A stretch of 64,000 nucleotides of DNA from an uncultured Pseudomonadales bacterium (lineage in GTDB: Bacteria; Pseudomonadota; Gammaproteobacteria; Pseudomonadales; Azotimanducaceae), in assembly GCA_958295875.1 (NCBI GenBank), contig OY282379.1, forward strand, positions 3,191,046 through 3,255,045, in the 5' to 3' direction. Within the stretch, counting starts at the first letter, position 1, and each line of letters begins with the position of its first letter. The notes below the pieces were generated by a model. The model did not search any database. It saw only the letters and a list, made by a program, of their open reading frames with translations, and had not been told where the DNA came from. Shown piece by piece: positions 16,690 to 26,770 of the stretch. A program made the position numbers and the translations under genes.

Positions 16690-19212
16690 ATGACCGCGAC
16701 CACCCACATGCATGGCTTGCCGAACCGACAAGTCGTCGTCGTCGGCAACGGCATGGTCGGCCACCGCTTCGTGGAACTCGCCGCTGCCATTCCAGGCGTG
16801 GCGATCACCGTGCTCGGCGAAGAGCCACGCGCGGCCTACGACCGCGTTCACCTAAGCAACTACTTCGCAGGCGCCAGTGCCAGCGACCTCGCGCTCCCGG
16901 CTGCACCATCGATGGCGACGGTCCACGTCGGCGAACGCGTGACGGCAATCGACCGCGAGTCGAAGACCGTGCGGACCGACCGAGGTCGCCGGATCGGCTA
17001 CGACACGCTTGTCCTCGCCACCGGATCCTATCCGTTCGTGCCGACGATCGACGGCCGCGATCTGCCGCACTGCCACGTCTATCGCACCATCGAGGACCTC
17101 GATGCGATCGCGGCGTCCGGTGCCGGCGCCAAGGTCGGCGTCGTTGTCGGTGGCGGCCTGCTAGGTCTCGAAGCAGCCAATGCGCTCACGAACATGGCCC
17201 TCGCCACGCACGTCGTGGAATTCGCGCCGGGCCTCATGGGCACGCAGTTGGACGACGGTGGCGGGACGATGCTGCGCGGCATGATCGAGGATCTCGGCGT
17301 CGCCGTACACACGGGCAAGAACACCTTGCGCATCGTCCCCGGCGAGGCCGCCCGGCACCGGATGGAGTTCGCCGACGGCGACAGCCTGGAGACCGACTTG
17401 GTGGTGTTCTCGGCCGGCATCCGTCCGCGCGACGAATTGGCCCGCGACTGCGGATTGGCCACGGGCGAGCGCGGTGGCATCGCCATCGACGAATCCTGCA
17501 GGACATCGGACACGGACATCTTCGCCATCGGCGAATGCGCACTCTACGACGGGCGGATCTTCGGCCTGGTGGCACCCGGCTACGAGATGGCCAAGGTCGC
17601 GGTGAGCGTCCTGGCCGGGAACGGCGATGCAACCTTCCACGGCGCCGACATGAGCACCAAGCTGAAACTCCTCGGCGTCGACGTCGGCAGCATCGGGGAC
17701 GCCCACTGCCGCACACGCGGCGCGAGCACCTACACGTACATCGACCAGCGGACGCGCGTCTACAAGCGCATCGTCGTGAACAAGACAGGGAAGAAACTGC
17801 TTGGCGCGGTACTCGTCGGCGATACCGCCGACTACGGGATGCTGCTGCAGACGATGCTCAACGAACTGGTCCTTCCCAAGCATCCGGACACCCTGATCCT
17901 GCCGCAGCGAGACGGCGGCGGCATGCCGGCCGGGGCTGTCTGCGCCCTCCCCGAGAGCGCGCAGATCTGCTCATGCCACGACGTCTCGAAAGGCGCAATC
18001 GTGGCCGCCGTCGCCGACGGCGCCACCACCCTCGGCGCGGTTCGCGGCTGCACCAAGGCGAGCACCGGGTGTGGCGGCTGCGCGCCACTGGTTACGCAGT
18101 TGCTGAATGCGGAACTCGAGGCGCGCGGCATCGAGGTCAACACCGACTTGTGCGAGCACTTCCCGCACACCCGCCAGGAGCTCTACCACCTCGTGCGCGT
18201 CGAGAGCATCAAGTCGTTCGATGCGCTGATCGCGCGGCACGGCCGCGGCCGCGGTTGCGACATCTGCAAGCCGGCCGTCGCCTCGATCCTCGCGGCGTGC
18301 TGGAACGCCCACGTCCTTACCCGACCTCACGCGCCCCTGCAGGACACCAACGACCACTTCCTGGCCAACATGCAGAAGAACGGCACGTATTCGATCGTGC
18401 CGCGCGTGCCGGGCGGAGAGATCACGCCGGACAAACTGATCGCGCTCGGCGAAGTCGCGAAGAGATACGACCTGTACACCAAGATCACCGGTGGCCAGCG
18501 CATCGACCTGTTCGGCGCGCAAGTGCATGAGCTGCCCCTTATCTGGCGCGAACTGATCGACGCTGGCTTCGAGACCGGCCATGCCTACGGCAAGGCGGTG
18601 CGCACCGTGAAGTCCTGCGTCGGCAGCACCTGGTGCCGCTACGGCGTGCTCGACAGCGTCGGCATGGCCATCGCCATCGAGAACCGCTACAAGGGCTTGA
18701 GGGCGCCGCACAAGCTCAAGTTCGCCGTGTCCGGCTGCACCCGAGAGTGCGCGGAGGCGCAGAGCAAGGACGTCGGCGTCATCGCCACCGAGATCGGCTG
18801 GAATCTCTACGTCTGCGGCAACGGCGGCATGAGGCCGCGCCATGCGGATCTGTTCGCCACGGGTCTCGACGATGCAGCGCTGATCGCCTTGATCGACCGC
18901 TTCCTGATGTTCTACATCCGCACAGCCGATCGCCTGCAACGCACATCGGTGTGGATGGAGAACCTCGAGGGCGGCCTCGACTACCTCAAATCCGTGATCG
19001 TCGAGGACAGCCTCGGCTTGGTCGCTGACCTCGAGGCCGAGATGGCACACGTGGTCAGCACCTACCAGTGCGAATGGAAGGCCACCATCGAGGATCCGGA
19101 GAAACTCAAGCGCTTCCGGACATTCGTCAACAGCGACGCAGGGGACGACTCCCTCGTTTTCGTGCGCGAGCGCGGCCAGCGGCGACCGGCCTTCGCCGCG
19201 GAAGTGGCCTAG
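16690..19212 (+). CDS. nirB: NAD(P)H-dependent assimilatory nitrite reductase, large subunit
   Basis: A cytoplasmic flavo-sirohaem enzyme (about 840 residues) reducing nitrite to ammonium. Order of domains: FAD/NAD(P)H pyridine-nucleotide oxidoreductase (VVVVGNGMVGHRF; NAD site GVVVGGGLLGLEAA), BFD-type [2Fe-2S] domain (CSCHDVSKG, then TGCGGCAPLV), ferredoxin-like half domain, and the [4Fe-4S]-sirohaem domain with CVGSTWCRYG and SGCTRECAEAQSKDVG. All key Cys are present. ATG 16690 would leave almost no leader after the predicted sigma-54 start, so ATG 16708 (MHGLPNRQ) may be used. The TTG at 16642 lies upstream of the promoter and is unlikely. First gene of a five- or six-gene operon. Codon use (CTC/CTG-rich, little TTG) differs from flanking genes. 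Confidence 0.95.
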   Translation: MTATTHMHGLPNRQVVVVGNGMVGHRFVELAAAIPGVAITVLGEEPRAAYDRVHLSNYFAGASASDLALPAAPSMATVHVGERVTAIDRESKTVRTDRGRRIGYDTLVLATGSYPFVPTIDGRDLPHCHVYRTIEDLDAIAASGAGAKVGVVVGGGLLGLEAANALTNMALATHVVEFAPGLMGTQLDDGGGTMLRGMIEDLGVAVHTGKNTLRIVPGEAARHRMEFADGDSLETDLVVFSAGIRPRDELARDCGLATGERGGIAIDESCRTSDTDIFAIGECALYDGRIFGLVAPGYEMAKVAVSVLAGNGDATFHGADMSTKLKLLGVDVGSIGDAHCRTRGASTYTYIDQRTRVYKRIVVNKTGKKLLGAVLVGDTADYGMLLQTMLNELVLPKHPDTLILPQRDGGGMPAGAVCALPESAQICSCHDVSKGAIVAAVADGATTLGAVRGCTKASTGCGGCAPLVTQLLNAELEARGIEVNTDLCEHFPHTRQELYHLVRVESIKSFDALIARHGRGRGCDICKPAVASILAACWNAHVLTRPHAPLQDTNDHFLANMQKNGTYSIVPRVPGGEITPDKLIALGEVAKRYDLYTKITGGQRIDLFGAQVHELPLIWRELIDAGFETGHAYGKAVRTVKSCVGSTWCRYGVLDSVGMAIAIENRYKGLRAPHKLKFAVSGCTRECAEAQSKDVGVIATEIGWNLYVCGNGGMRPRHADLFATGLDDAALIALIDRFLMFYIRTADRLQRTSVWMENLEGGLDYLKSVIVEDSLGLVADLEAEMAHVVSTYQCEWKATIEDPEKLKRFRTFVNSDAGDDSLVFVRERGQRRPAFAAEVA

Positions 19213-19313
19213 CACCCATGACAAGCCCAATGTTGACGCGTGGACCGGATTCCCGTGGCACCACGGCACGCGGACGTCCCCGAACGGCATGCGGTTCGCG
19301 TGTACACCCAGCC

Positions 19314-19685
19314 ATGCATAGCGCCGCCTGGACCACCATCTGCGACTTCGATGCCCTGCTGCCGGACGTGGGCGTCCGGGCGCTCGTGGGCGATGCGCAG
19401 GTGGCGGTTTTCCGGCTGTCCCAGCGCGACGGCGTCTTCGCAATCGATGCCTTTGACCCGTTCAGCGGTGCACCCGTGCTGTCGCGCGGCATCGTCGGCG
19501 ACGTCAAGGGGCAACTCGTCGTCGCCTCCCCGATCTATAAGCAGCACTTCAATCTCCGCACCGGCCAATGCCTGGAGGACGAGGCGGTTGCCGTTCGGAC
19601 ATTCCTGGTGCGCGTGGTCGACGGCCGCGTCCAGGTTCGGCAACAGTCGCGCGAGCACCCGATGACATCTCCGTCAAGCGCTTAA
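19314..19685 (+). CDS. nirD: nitrite reductase small subunit
   Basis: A 123-residue Rieske-fold subunit that joins NirB. WTTICDFDALLPDVGVRAL is the family start and VLSRGIVGDVKGQLVVASPI with YKQHFNLRTGQCLED is the diagnostic C-terminal half. As in E. coli NirD, the Cys/His ligands of true Rieske proteins are absent, so no cluster is expected. ATG 19314 matches the family N-terminus; an in-frame ATG at 19218, 6 bp after nirB, would add 32 unlike residues. It is followed 4 bp later by nasA. Confidence 0.9.
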   Translation: MHSAAWTTICDFDALLPDVGVRALVGDAQVAVFRLSQRDGVFAIDAFDPFSGAPVLSRGIVGDVKGQLVVASPIYKQHFNLRTGQCLEDEAVAVRTFLVRVVDGRVQVRQQSREHPMTSPSSA

Positions 19686-19689
19686 GCCC

Positions 19690-21873
19690 ATGCTCTTCGG
19701 ACGACGCCAGAAGAACCCGGTACGCATCGCCACGAAGCCGGTGGCCGAGTGGAAGTACGCGACCTGCGGCTACTGTTCGGTCGGCTGCTCCATCGAGGTG
19801 GGCGTCGACGCGGGCGGCAAGCCGGTCACCACCCGCGGCGTGGGCGGGGCCGATGTCAACCGCGGCAAGCTCTGCATCAAGGGATTGACCCAGGCTCAGA
19901 TCTTCGCGGCACCCGGCCGCGGCAGGACGCCCAAGATTCGCGACCGCACCTTCGAAGACTGGCAACGCAGCGACTGGGACGAGGCGCTGGACCGCGTCGC
20001 CCGGACCTTCAAGAGCATCCAGGCCGAGCACGGCCGCGATGCGGTGGCCGTCCTTTCCACCGGCCAGATCATGACCGAGGAGTTCTACGCCCTCGGCAAG
20101 CTGGTGCGCGGGGTCATCGGCACCAACAACTACGACGGCAACACCACCCTGTGCATGGCGTCGGCGGTGGCCGGCTACAAGCGCTCCTTCGGTTCCGACG
20201 GCCCGCCCGGCTGCTACGCGGACTTCGACCACACCGACTGCCTGCTCGCGTTCGGCTCGAACCTCCCGGAGCAGCACCCGATCATCTACTGGCGGCTCAA
20301 GGAAGCGCTCGAGAAGCGCAAGTTCCCGGTCGTCGTGGTCGATCCCCGGGTGACCATGTTCGCCCAGTTCGCGGACATCCACCTGCCCATCACCCCGGGC
20401 ACGGACCTTGTGCTGTTGAACAGCCTCTGCCACGTCATCCTCGAGGACGGCCTCCACGACGAGGCATACATCCGAGCGCACACCACCGGTTTCGAGGCAT
20501 TCGCCGAAACGGTGGCCAACTACGACCCGGGCACGGCGGCCCGGATCTGCGGCATCGACGAGGACACCATCCGCACGGTCGCGCGCCTCTACGGCAAGGC
20601 GGATGCGGCGATGGCGATCTGGACCATGGGCATCAACCAGTCCACCCACGGCAGCGACGGCGTCTGCGCGATCAACAACCTGAATCTCGCCACCGGCAAC
20701 ATCGGCAAACCGGGTGGCACGAGCCTGTCGATCACCGGCCAGTGCAACGCCATGGGCACGCGAGAATGGTCGTCGTGTTCCGGCCTTCCAGGCTACCGGC
20801 AACTCGAGAACCCCGCGCACCGCGAAGAAATCGCCAAGTTCTGGAACATCGACCCGGCCTCGTTCCCCAAGGCGCGGGGCCTCTTCCAAACCGACATCTT
20901 CCCGGCCATCGAGACCGGCCAGATCAAGGCGCTGTGGGTGATCGGCACCAATCCCATGACCTCGATGCCGAATACGCCACGCATCCGCAAAACGCTCGAG
21001 AACCTCGAGTTCTGCGTCGTCCAGGACGCCTACGAGGATGTCGAGACGGCGGACTACGCGCACGTCTACCTGCCGGCGTCGGTGTGGGCCGAGAAGGAGG
21101 GCTGCTTCACCAACACCGAGCGTCGCGTCAACCTGACCCGTGCCGTGACCGCCCCGTTCGCCGACTCCAAGCCCGATCACTGGATCTTCACGTCCCTGGC
21201 AAAGCGGTTCGCTCAGGGCCGCGCGATGCACTGGGCGGCGACGCCGGAGGCCACGTTCGAGGAGATGAAACAGCTCTCCAAGGGACGCGGCCGGAATCTC
21301 GACATCTCCGGCATGACCTACGCGAAGATCGAGGCCGCCCGCGGCATCCAATGGCCGATGCGCGAGGGCGACGAACGCGGTTCGCCGCGGCTCTACGCCG
21401 ACGGTGTCTTCGCCCATCCCGATGGCAAGGCGAGGCTCCTCGCGCTGCCCTACATCGAGAACAACGAGCGCCCCGACGACGAGTTTCCGTTCTGGCTGAA
21501 CAGCGGCCGCGTGGTCGAGCATTTCCACACCCGCACCAAGACCGGCAAGGTCGGCGACTGCAACAAGCACTCGCCGATCCCCTACATGGAGATCAACCCC
21601 GACGCGGCGGATGAACTCGGCGTCGAGCACATGGGCTATGCGCGCCTGGTGTCGCGCCGCGGCGACGCCGTGGTGATGGCGCAGCGCACGCAGCGCGTCC
21701 CGAACAACATGGTGTTCATTCCGTTCCACTTCCACGACTGCGTCAACAGGCTGACGCTGGGCCTGCTCGATCCGCATTCGCGGCAGCCCGCGTTCAAGCA
21801 GTGCGCCGTGCGCATCGAGTCGGTCGACCAGCGCGCCGCGGCGCAATGGGACGCAGCCATGAGGGCCTTCTAG
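19690..21873 (+). CDS. nasA: assimilatory nitrate reductase catalytic subunit (molybdopterin)
   Basis: A 727-residue Mo-bis-MGD oxidoreductase of the NasA/NapA group, reducing nitrate to nitrite in the cytoplasm (no Tat signal). The N-terminal [4Fe-4S] motif is CGYCSVGC followed by GKLCIKG. TTLCMASAVAGYKRSFG contains the expected Mo-ligand Cys near residue 155. AFGSNLPEQHPIIYWR and the C-terminal dinucleotide-binding stretch (FWLNSGRVVEHFHTRTKTG) complete the core. NasA proteins of enterics carry an extra BFD-type 2Fe-2S C-terminus, which is missing here (length closer to NapA/NarB). Its stop TAG shares one base with the GTG of the DmsBC-like gene, implying one complex. The family assignment is firm; assimilatory use follows from nirBD and narK in the same operon. 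Confidence 0.92.
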   Translation: MLFGRRQKNPVRIATKPVAEWKYATCGYCSVGCSIEVGVDAGGKPVTTRGVGGADVNRGKLCIKGLTQAQIFAAPGRGRTPKIRDRTFEDWQRSDWDEALDRVARTFKSIQAEHGRDAVAVLSTGQIMTEEFYALGKLVRGVIGTNNYDGNTTLCMASAVAGYKRSFGSDGPPGCYADFDHTDCLLAFGSNLPEQHPIIYWRLKEALEKRKFPVVVVDPRVTMFAQFADIHLPITPGTDLVLLNSLCHVILEDGLHDEAYIRAHTTGFEAFAETVANYDPGTAARICGIDEDTIRTVARLYGKADAAMAIWTMGINQSTHGSDGVCAINNLNLATGNIGKPGGTSLSITGQCNAMGTREWSSCSGLPGYRQLENPAHREEIAKFWNIDPASFPKARGLFQTDIFPAIETGQIKALWVIGTNPMTSMPNTPRIRKTLENLEFCVVQDAYEDVETADYAHVYLPASVWAEKEGCFTNTERRVNLTRAVTAPFADSKPDHWIFTSLAKRFAQGRAMHWAATPEATFEEMKQLSKGRGRNLDISGMTYAKIEAARGIQWPMREGDERGSPRLYADGVFAHPDGKARLLALPYIENNERPDDEFPFWLNSGRVVEHFHTRTKTGKVGDCNKHSPIPYMEINPDAADELGVEHMGYARLVSRRGDAVVMAQRTQRVPNNMVFIPFHFHDCVNRLTLGLLDPHSRQPAFKQCAVRIESVDQRAAAQWDAAMRAF

Positions 21874-23603
21874 TGATCCCGCTGCGCAACGACGAGCCTG
21901 ATTACGCAAAGCTCGCGGAGCGGACCGCCGAGACGCTCAATCGCTACGGCAACCCGATCCAGTTGCTGCCGGACGGCGACAACGGGACGAGCCTGGTCAT
22001 CAACGGCGATGCGGGGATCGGCGACAACCCGAACCGCACGCGCCAGCACGCGTTCCACTTCACCGCGGACAACTGCATCGGCTGCCACGCCTGCGAAGCC
22101 GCCTGCAGCGAGAAGAACGACCTGCCGCCGCATTTGAGCTTTCGCTCGGTCGGCTACGTCGAGGGCGGCACCTACCCAGACTACACGCGCATCAACATCT
22201 CGATGGCGTGCAACCACTGCGACGACCCGGTCTGCCTCAAGGGTTGCCCGACGCGCGCCTATACCAAGCATCCGGAGTACGGGGCCGTGATCCAGGATCC
22301 GGACATCTGTTTCGGCTGTGGCTACTGCACGTGGGTGTGCCCCTACAACGCGCCGCAGCTCGACCCCGTGGCTGGCCAGGTCGAGAAATGCAACATGTGC
22401 GTCGATCGGCTGGAGGTCGGTCTGAAGCCTGCCTGCGTCTCCGCGTGCGTCGGCAATGCGCTCGACTTCGGCGTGGTCGAGACCATGCCGGAACGGCGTG
22501 AAGCCGCCGACACCCGGATTCCGGGCTTCCCCGACCCCAACATCACCAAGCCCAACATCCGTTTCCAGCACTTGAAGGCGGCACCCCTCGAGGTGACGCG
22601 GCCTGACTCCGCGCCGGTCAAGTACCGGCAGACCCAGCCACGAGGGCAAGACGCTGCGTTCCGTCCGGTTGTCGATGCCAAGGACGACGTCGAGGCGCGG
22701 TGGAACTGGGCGCGGCTCTCGTCGCGCGAGAACCCCCTGGTCGCGTTCACGCTGGCGGTGCAGGCCGCCGTCGGCGCGTTCGCTACGACGTTCGTGACGG
22801 GCGTCGGCAACGGTCTCGTTGCCGTCGTTGCCTTGGTCTTGGTCGGGCTCGGCATGGCCGCGTCCACCGCACATCTCGGCAAGACCCTGCGCTTCTATCG
22901 CGGCTTCAACAATTTGCGGCACTCCAACTTGAGCCGCGAAGCGCTCGCCACGGTCTGCTTCGGCGCCGCGACGGGCCTGTACTTCATCGCCGACCTCGCC
23001 GGATGGTCCCAAGCCGCGTTCGGCTTTGGCGCCGCGGCCGTCGTCGCCGGGGTCGCGACGATCTACACCATGGTGCGCTGCTATCTCATCCCCGCGCGCC
23101 CGTTCTGGAACCATTGGCAGACCGCGGCGTCCTTCGTCGGCGCCACGCTTGCGCTCGGCGGCTGGATCAGCTTGGCGCTGGCGCCCGGTTGGCCGCCGCT
23201 GCTCGCGGCCGCGATCGTGGCCGGATGGGGACTAGAGGCCGTCGGCCTCATCAGCCATGCCAGGGACATGCGTGACGCCGCGCATGAAGGCGCGGTGTCG
23301 CACTACGTGCAGACGACGACTTTCGGCCATGTCTACCGGCTGCGCAATGCGCTCTTGGTCGGCAGCGTCGTCCTGGTCTCAAGCCTCGCCCTCGGCGGGG
23401 TGACCCATCCGGCTCCCTGGCTGGTTGCCGCGCTCGTTGGCGTCGGCACCAGCACCGTGAGTCGAGCGCTGTTTTATGTCGTGGTCGTGCCGACCACCAT
23501 GCCGGGCGCTTTTTTCTGGAAGAACAAGGGGTTCGAGCAACACGCCCGCGAAATCGGGCTGGCTGCGAACCGCGCCGTCGGCGTCGCTCCGAACGGGCAC
23601 TGA
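21873..23603 (+). CDS. fused DmsB-type 4x[4Fe-4S] ferredoxin / DmsC-type quinol-oxidising membrane anchor
   Basis: A 576-residue fusion. Residues about 65-200 hold four complete [4Fe-4S] motifs in DmsB order: [35 protein letters not shown], and CNMC with a later CVSAC. Residues about 290-550 carry eight or so hydrophobic helices of the DmsC/NrfD-like anchor, containing [11 protein letters not shown] and [11 protein letters not shown]. The two halves are separate genes in DMSO reductase. Start GTG 21873 overlaps the nasA stop by one base. It would feed electrons from the quinol pool to NasA on the cytoplasmic side, replacing the NADH or ferredoxin donors of standard assimilatory nitrate reductases. 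That role is inferred from gene order. Confidence 0.85.
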   Translation: MIPLRNDEPDYAKLAERTAETLNRYGNPIQLLPDGDNGTSLVINGDAGIGDNPNRTRQHAFHFTADNCIGCHACEAACSEKNDLPPHLSFRSVGYVEGGTYPDYTRINISMACNHCDDPVCLKGCPTRAYTKHPEYGAVIQDPDICFGCGYCTWVCPYNAPQLDPVAGQVEKCNMCVDRLEVGLKPACVSACVGNALDFGVVETMPERREAADTRIPGFPDPNITKPNIRFQHLKAAPLEVTRPDSAPVKYRQTQPRGQDAAFRPVVDAKDDVEARWNWARLSSRENPLVAFTLAVQAAVGAFATTFVTGVGNGLVAVVALVLVGLGMAASTAHLGKTLRFYRGFNNLRHSNLSREALATVCFGAATGLYFIADLAGWSQAAFGFGAAAVVAGVATIYTMVRCYLIPARPFWNHWQTAASFVGATLALGGWISLALAPGWPPLLAAAIVAGWGLEAVGLISHARDMRDAAHEGAVSHYVQTTTFGHVYRLRNALLVGSVVLVSSLALGGVTHPAPWLVAALVGVGTSTVSRALFYVVVVPTTMPGAFFWKNKGFEQHAREIGLAANRAVGVAPNGH

Positions 23604-23613
23604 GGAGCCATCT

Positions 23614-25086
23614 GTGACGAACGAAGCACGCAGTTTCAACCTGCTGGCCTTCCGCGGCAAGATGAAGGTGCTGCACATGAGTTGGATGGCGTTCTTCGTC
23701 ACCTTCGTGGTCTGGTTCAACCATGCCCCGCTCATGTCCGCCATCAAGGACACGCTAGGCTTGAGCAAGGCGGAGGTGTCCACCCTTCTCACGCTGAACG
23801 TGGCCCTCGCCATCCCGGCGCGGATCATCATCGGCATGCTCACCGACAAGTACGGGCCGCGGCTCGTCTACGCGATTCTGCTCGTGGCGTGCAGCCTGCC
23901 GTGCTTCGCATTCGCCCTTGCGGATTCGTTCGTCCAGGCGGCGATCGCACGGTTCCTGCTCGGCTTCATCGGCGCGGGGTTCGTCGTCGGCATCCGCTTG
24001 GTCGGCGAATGGTTCCCAGCCAACGAACTCGGCCGCGCCGAGGGCGTCTACGGCGGCTGGGGCAACTTCGGCTCGGCCGCAGCCGCCATGGCGTTGCCGA
24101 CGCTCGCCCTGCTGTTCGGCGGCGACGAGGGCTGGCGCTACGCCATCGGCACAACGGGGGCGCTCGCGATCGTCTTCGGCGTGCTCTACTACTTCAACGT
24201 CTCCGACACGCCCAAGGGCTCGACGTACTTCAAGCCGAAGAACTTGGGCGCCATCGAGGTGACCAGCAAGGGGGACTTGTTCCTGCTCCTGGTCATGAAG
24301 GCACCGATCTTCCTGGCGCTGGCGCTGCTCACTTGGAAGCTGTCGTCAAGCGGCGTGGACCTGCTCTCGGCGACCGGCGCGAACACGGTCTACGCCGTCC
24401 TGCTCGTCGGCTACGTCTACGACGCCTGGCAGGCATGGCGGGTCAACAAGGGCGTCTTCGAAAAGCCCGTCCCGGAGCTGCACCGCTACAAGTTCAAGCA
24501 GGTCGCGGTGTTGAACGTCCTGTACTTCGCGACGTTCGGCTCCGAACTCGCCGTCGTCTCCATGCTGCCGCTGTTCTTCAGCGACGTCTTCGGTCTCAGC
24601 ATGGTCCAGGCCGGATTGCTGGCTTCGTCCTACGCCTTCATGAACCTCATGTCGCGTCCGGCCGGTGGCCTCATCAGCGACATCTTCGGCCGTCGCCGGA
24701 CGCTGTTGATCATGATCGCCGGACTCGCCATCGGCTACTTCACCTTCGCCCTGGTGGACTCGTCCTGGCCGTTGGTGCTCGCCGTCATCACGGCGATGGC
24801 CTGTTCCTTCTTCGTGCAAGCTGGCGAGGGTGCCGTGTTCGCGGTCGTGCCCCTGATCAAGCGCCGGCTGACCGGTCAGATCGCGGGCATGACGGGCGCC
24901 TATGGCAACATCGGCGCGGTGTGCTACTTGACGGTCTTCTCGATGGTCGGCTTTGATGTCTTCTTCGCGGTCATCGGCGTCTCGGCGGTGATCGGCTTCC
25001 TCACCCTGTTCTTCATGGAGGAGCCCCGCGGGCACATGGCCGAGGTCCGCGACGACGGCACGGTCGAGTTGATCGAGGTCGCCTAA
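23614..25086 (+). CDS. NarK/NNP-family nitrate/nitrite transporter
   Basis: A 490-residue MFS protein with twelve predicted helices. The nitrate signature of the NNP family is seen in [16 protein letters not shown] (helix 5) and [12 protein letters not shown], and the MFS loop in [13 protein letters not shown] and [10 protein letters not shown]. The C-terminal counterpart is [20 protein letters not shown], followed by [15 protein letters not shown]. Helices 6-8 are separated by a longer loop with [16 protein letters not shown] chose GTG 23614, 7 bp after an AGGAG. Inner membrane; it supplies nitrate to the reductases and may export nitrite. It lies 10 bp after the DmsBC-like gene and is followed 13 bp later by the phosphatase-kinase gene. 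Confidence 0.92.
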   Translation: MTNEARSFNLLAFRGKMKVLHMSWMAFFVTFVVWFNHAPLMSAIKDTLGLSKAEVSTLLTLNVALAIPARIIIGMLTDKYGPRLVYAILLVACSLPCFAFALADSFVQAAIARFLLGFIGAGFVVGIRLVGEWFPANELGRAEGVYGGWGNFGSAAAAMALPTLALLFGGDEGWRYAIGTTGALAIVFGVLYYFNVSDTPKGSTYFKPKNLGAIEVTSKGDLFLLLVMKAPIFLALALLTWKLSSSGVDLLSATGANTVYAVLLVGYVYDAWQAWRVNKGVFEKPVPELHRYKFKQVAVLNVLYFATFGSELAVVSMLPLFFSDVFGLSMVQAGLLASSYAFMNLMSRPAGGLISDIFGRRRTLLIMIAGLAIGYFTFALVDSSWPLVLAVITAMACSFFVQAGEGAVFAVVPLIKRRLTGQIAGMTGAYGNIGAVCYLTVFSMVGFDVFFAVIGVSAVIGFLTLFFMEEPRGHMAEVRDDGTVELIEVA

Positions 25087-25099
25087 GCGCGGCTTTGGC

Positions 25100-26770
25100 G
25101 TGTACGGCGCCGAACTCAGCATCAGCTACGGCGGCACCTCGCTCGCCGGGACGCGCGCCGTCAACGAGGATGCGTTCGCCGCGGCGCCCCCCGACCGGAT
25201 GAGGGGCGCGGTCGCGGTGATCGCCGATGGCGTCTCGAGCGGCGAACAGGCGGACAAGGCCAGCCAGACGACGGTGACCGAGTTCATTGACGAGTACTTG
25301 GCGACCCCGGAGACGTGGACCGTCAAGGCGTCGGCCGCGCGCGTCCTCAACGCGCTCAACCGCTGGCTCTGCCACCACGACGGGATGGCATGCACGACGA
25401 GCGCGTTGATCGCCAAGGGCCGCACCGCGCATGTCTTCCACGTCGGCGACAGCCGAGTGTACCGGCTCCGGAACGGCGAATTCGAGCAGCTCACCCGCGA
25501 CCACCGCAAGCAGGCGATGCTCACCAATGCCCTCGGCATGGATCTGGACCTCGAGGTGGACTATCTGGCCGAAGACCTGGCGCCGGACGACGTCTTCGTG
25601 CTGACCACCGACGGCGTCCACGATGCGTTGCCTGCCCAGCACCTGCGCCGGCACGTCAGTTGCGCGCTCTCTGGCAACGCGACGCTGGAGAGCGTCTCCC
25701 GGACGATCGTGGACGCCGCCCTCAAGCGGGGCAGCGAAGACAACGTCAGTTGCCTGCTGGTGCGCATCGACTCGACGCCCGACGAGGACATCGACGAGGC
25801 GCACCGCCGCTTGACGCGCCAAGTGATTCCGCCGGTGTTGCGCCCCGATGCCCGCCTCGACGGCTACCGCGTGCTGCGCGCGATCGCGAGTGGCGCCCGC
25901 AGCCACCTGTACCTCGTCGAGGATCCATCGGGCCGTCGCCTGGCCCTCAAGGCGCCGTCCGAGTCGTTCGCCGAGGACGCCGTCTACCTCGACGGCTTTC
26001 TTCGTGAAGAGTGGATCGGCAAACGAATCAATCACCCCGGCGTCATGAAGGTGCTGCCGCGTCCGGAGAGCCGCTTCCTCTATCTCCTCGCCGAACACGT
26101 CGAGGGCGTGAGCCTTCGCCAGTGGATGCTCGACAATCCCCGACCCGCCATTGACGAGGTCCGCCGACTCGTCGGCGAGATCGCCAAAGCGCTGCGCGCC
26201 TTCCAGCGGCTGCAGATCGTGCATCGGGACCTCAAGCCCGAGAACGTGATGGTCGACCGCGACGGCAACGCCAAGATCGTCGACTTCGGCACCGCCTACG
26301 CGCAGGGCTTCGACGAACTCGACCAGGCTGTGCGCGAGACCCACCCCGTCGGCTCGGTGGGCTACGTCGCACCCGAATGCCTGCTCGGTCAGCCGGCGAC
26401 GCACGCCGCGGACATCTACGCCCTGGGCGTCGTGGCGTACGAAATGCTCGCCGGCGCGCTGCCCTACAAGCCACCGCTCGCGCGCGACGCCAAGGCTTAT
26501 GTGAATCGGCCCTACACGACACTCGCCAAGGCTGGCCGCGACGATCTGCCAAGGTGGGTGGACCTGGCGCTGGCCAAGGCGACGGCGCACAACCCGCAAA
26601 GCCGCTACGAGGCCCTCTCGGAGCTCGTCGCGGACCTCGCGCGGCCAAACCCGGAACTCGTCCGTCGGGCCGAGACCGCACCGCTGCTTGAGAAGAATCC
26701 CACGCTGTTCTGGAAGCTCGTGAGCGCGACGTTGGTCGGTCTGCTGGTGCTGAGCCTCGTGCTTGGTTGA
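25100..26770 (+). CDS. bifunctional PP2C phosphatase - Ser/Thr protein kinase with C-terminal membrane anchor
   Basis: A 556-residue regulator starting at GTG. Residues 8-235 are a PP2C phosphatase with its metal-binding motifs (TRAVNEDAF, VAVIADGVSSGE, HVGDSRVYRLR, LTTDGVHDAL, SEDNVSCLLV). Residues about 265-520 are a Hanks kinase: RLALKAPSE (Lys), VHRDLKPENVM (catalytic loop), IVDFGTAYA (DFG), GYVAPE. A single TM helix ends the protein (LVSATLVGLLVLSLVLG). Phosphatase-kinase fusions of this type are known beside nirBD/nasA in pseudomonads, such as PA1782, where their target is unclear. Being last in the operon, it probably tunes nitrate assimilation. All catalytic residues look intact in both halves. 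Confidence 0.9.
   Translation: MYGAELSISYGGTSLAGTRAVNEDAFAAAPPDRMRGAVAVIADGVSSGEQADKASQTTVTEFIDEYLATPETWTVKASAARVLNALNRWLCHHDGMACTTSALIAKGRTAHVFHVGDSRVYRLRNGEFEQLTRDHRKQAMLTNALGMDLDLEVDYLAEDLAPDDVFVLTTDGVHDALPAQHLRRHVSCALSGNATLESVSRTIVDAALKRGSEDNVSCLLVRIDSTPDEDIDEAHRRLTRQVIPPVLRPDARLDGYRVLRAIASGARSHLYLVEDPSGRRLALKAPSESFAEDAVYLDGFLREEWIGKRINHPGVMKVLPRPESRFLYLLAEHVEGVSLRQWMLDNPRPAIDEVRRLVGEIAKALRAFQRLQIVHRDLKPENVMVDRDGNAKIVDFGTAYAQGFDELDQAVRETHPVGSVGYVAPECLLGQPATHAADIYALGVVAYEMLAGALPYKPPLARDAKAYVNRPYTTLAKAGRDDLPRWVDLALAKATAHNPQSRYEALSELVADLARPNPELVRRAETAPLLEKNPTLFWKLVSATLVGLLVLSLVLG

Noticed and set aside
19549..21909. 786-codon minus-strand frame opposite nasA
   Set aside because: Antisense shadow of a high-GC gene; no domain recognisable.
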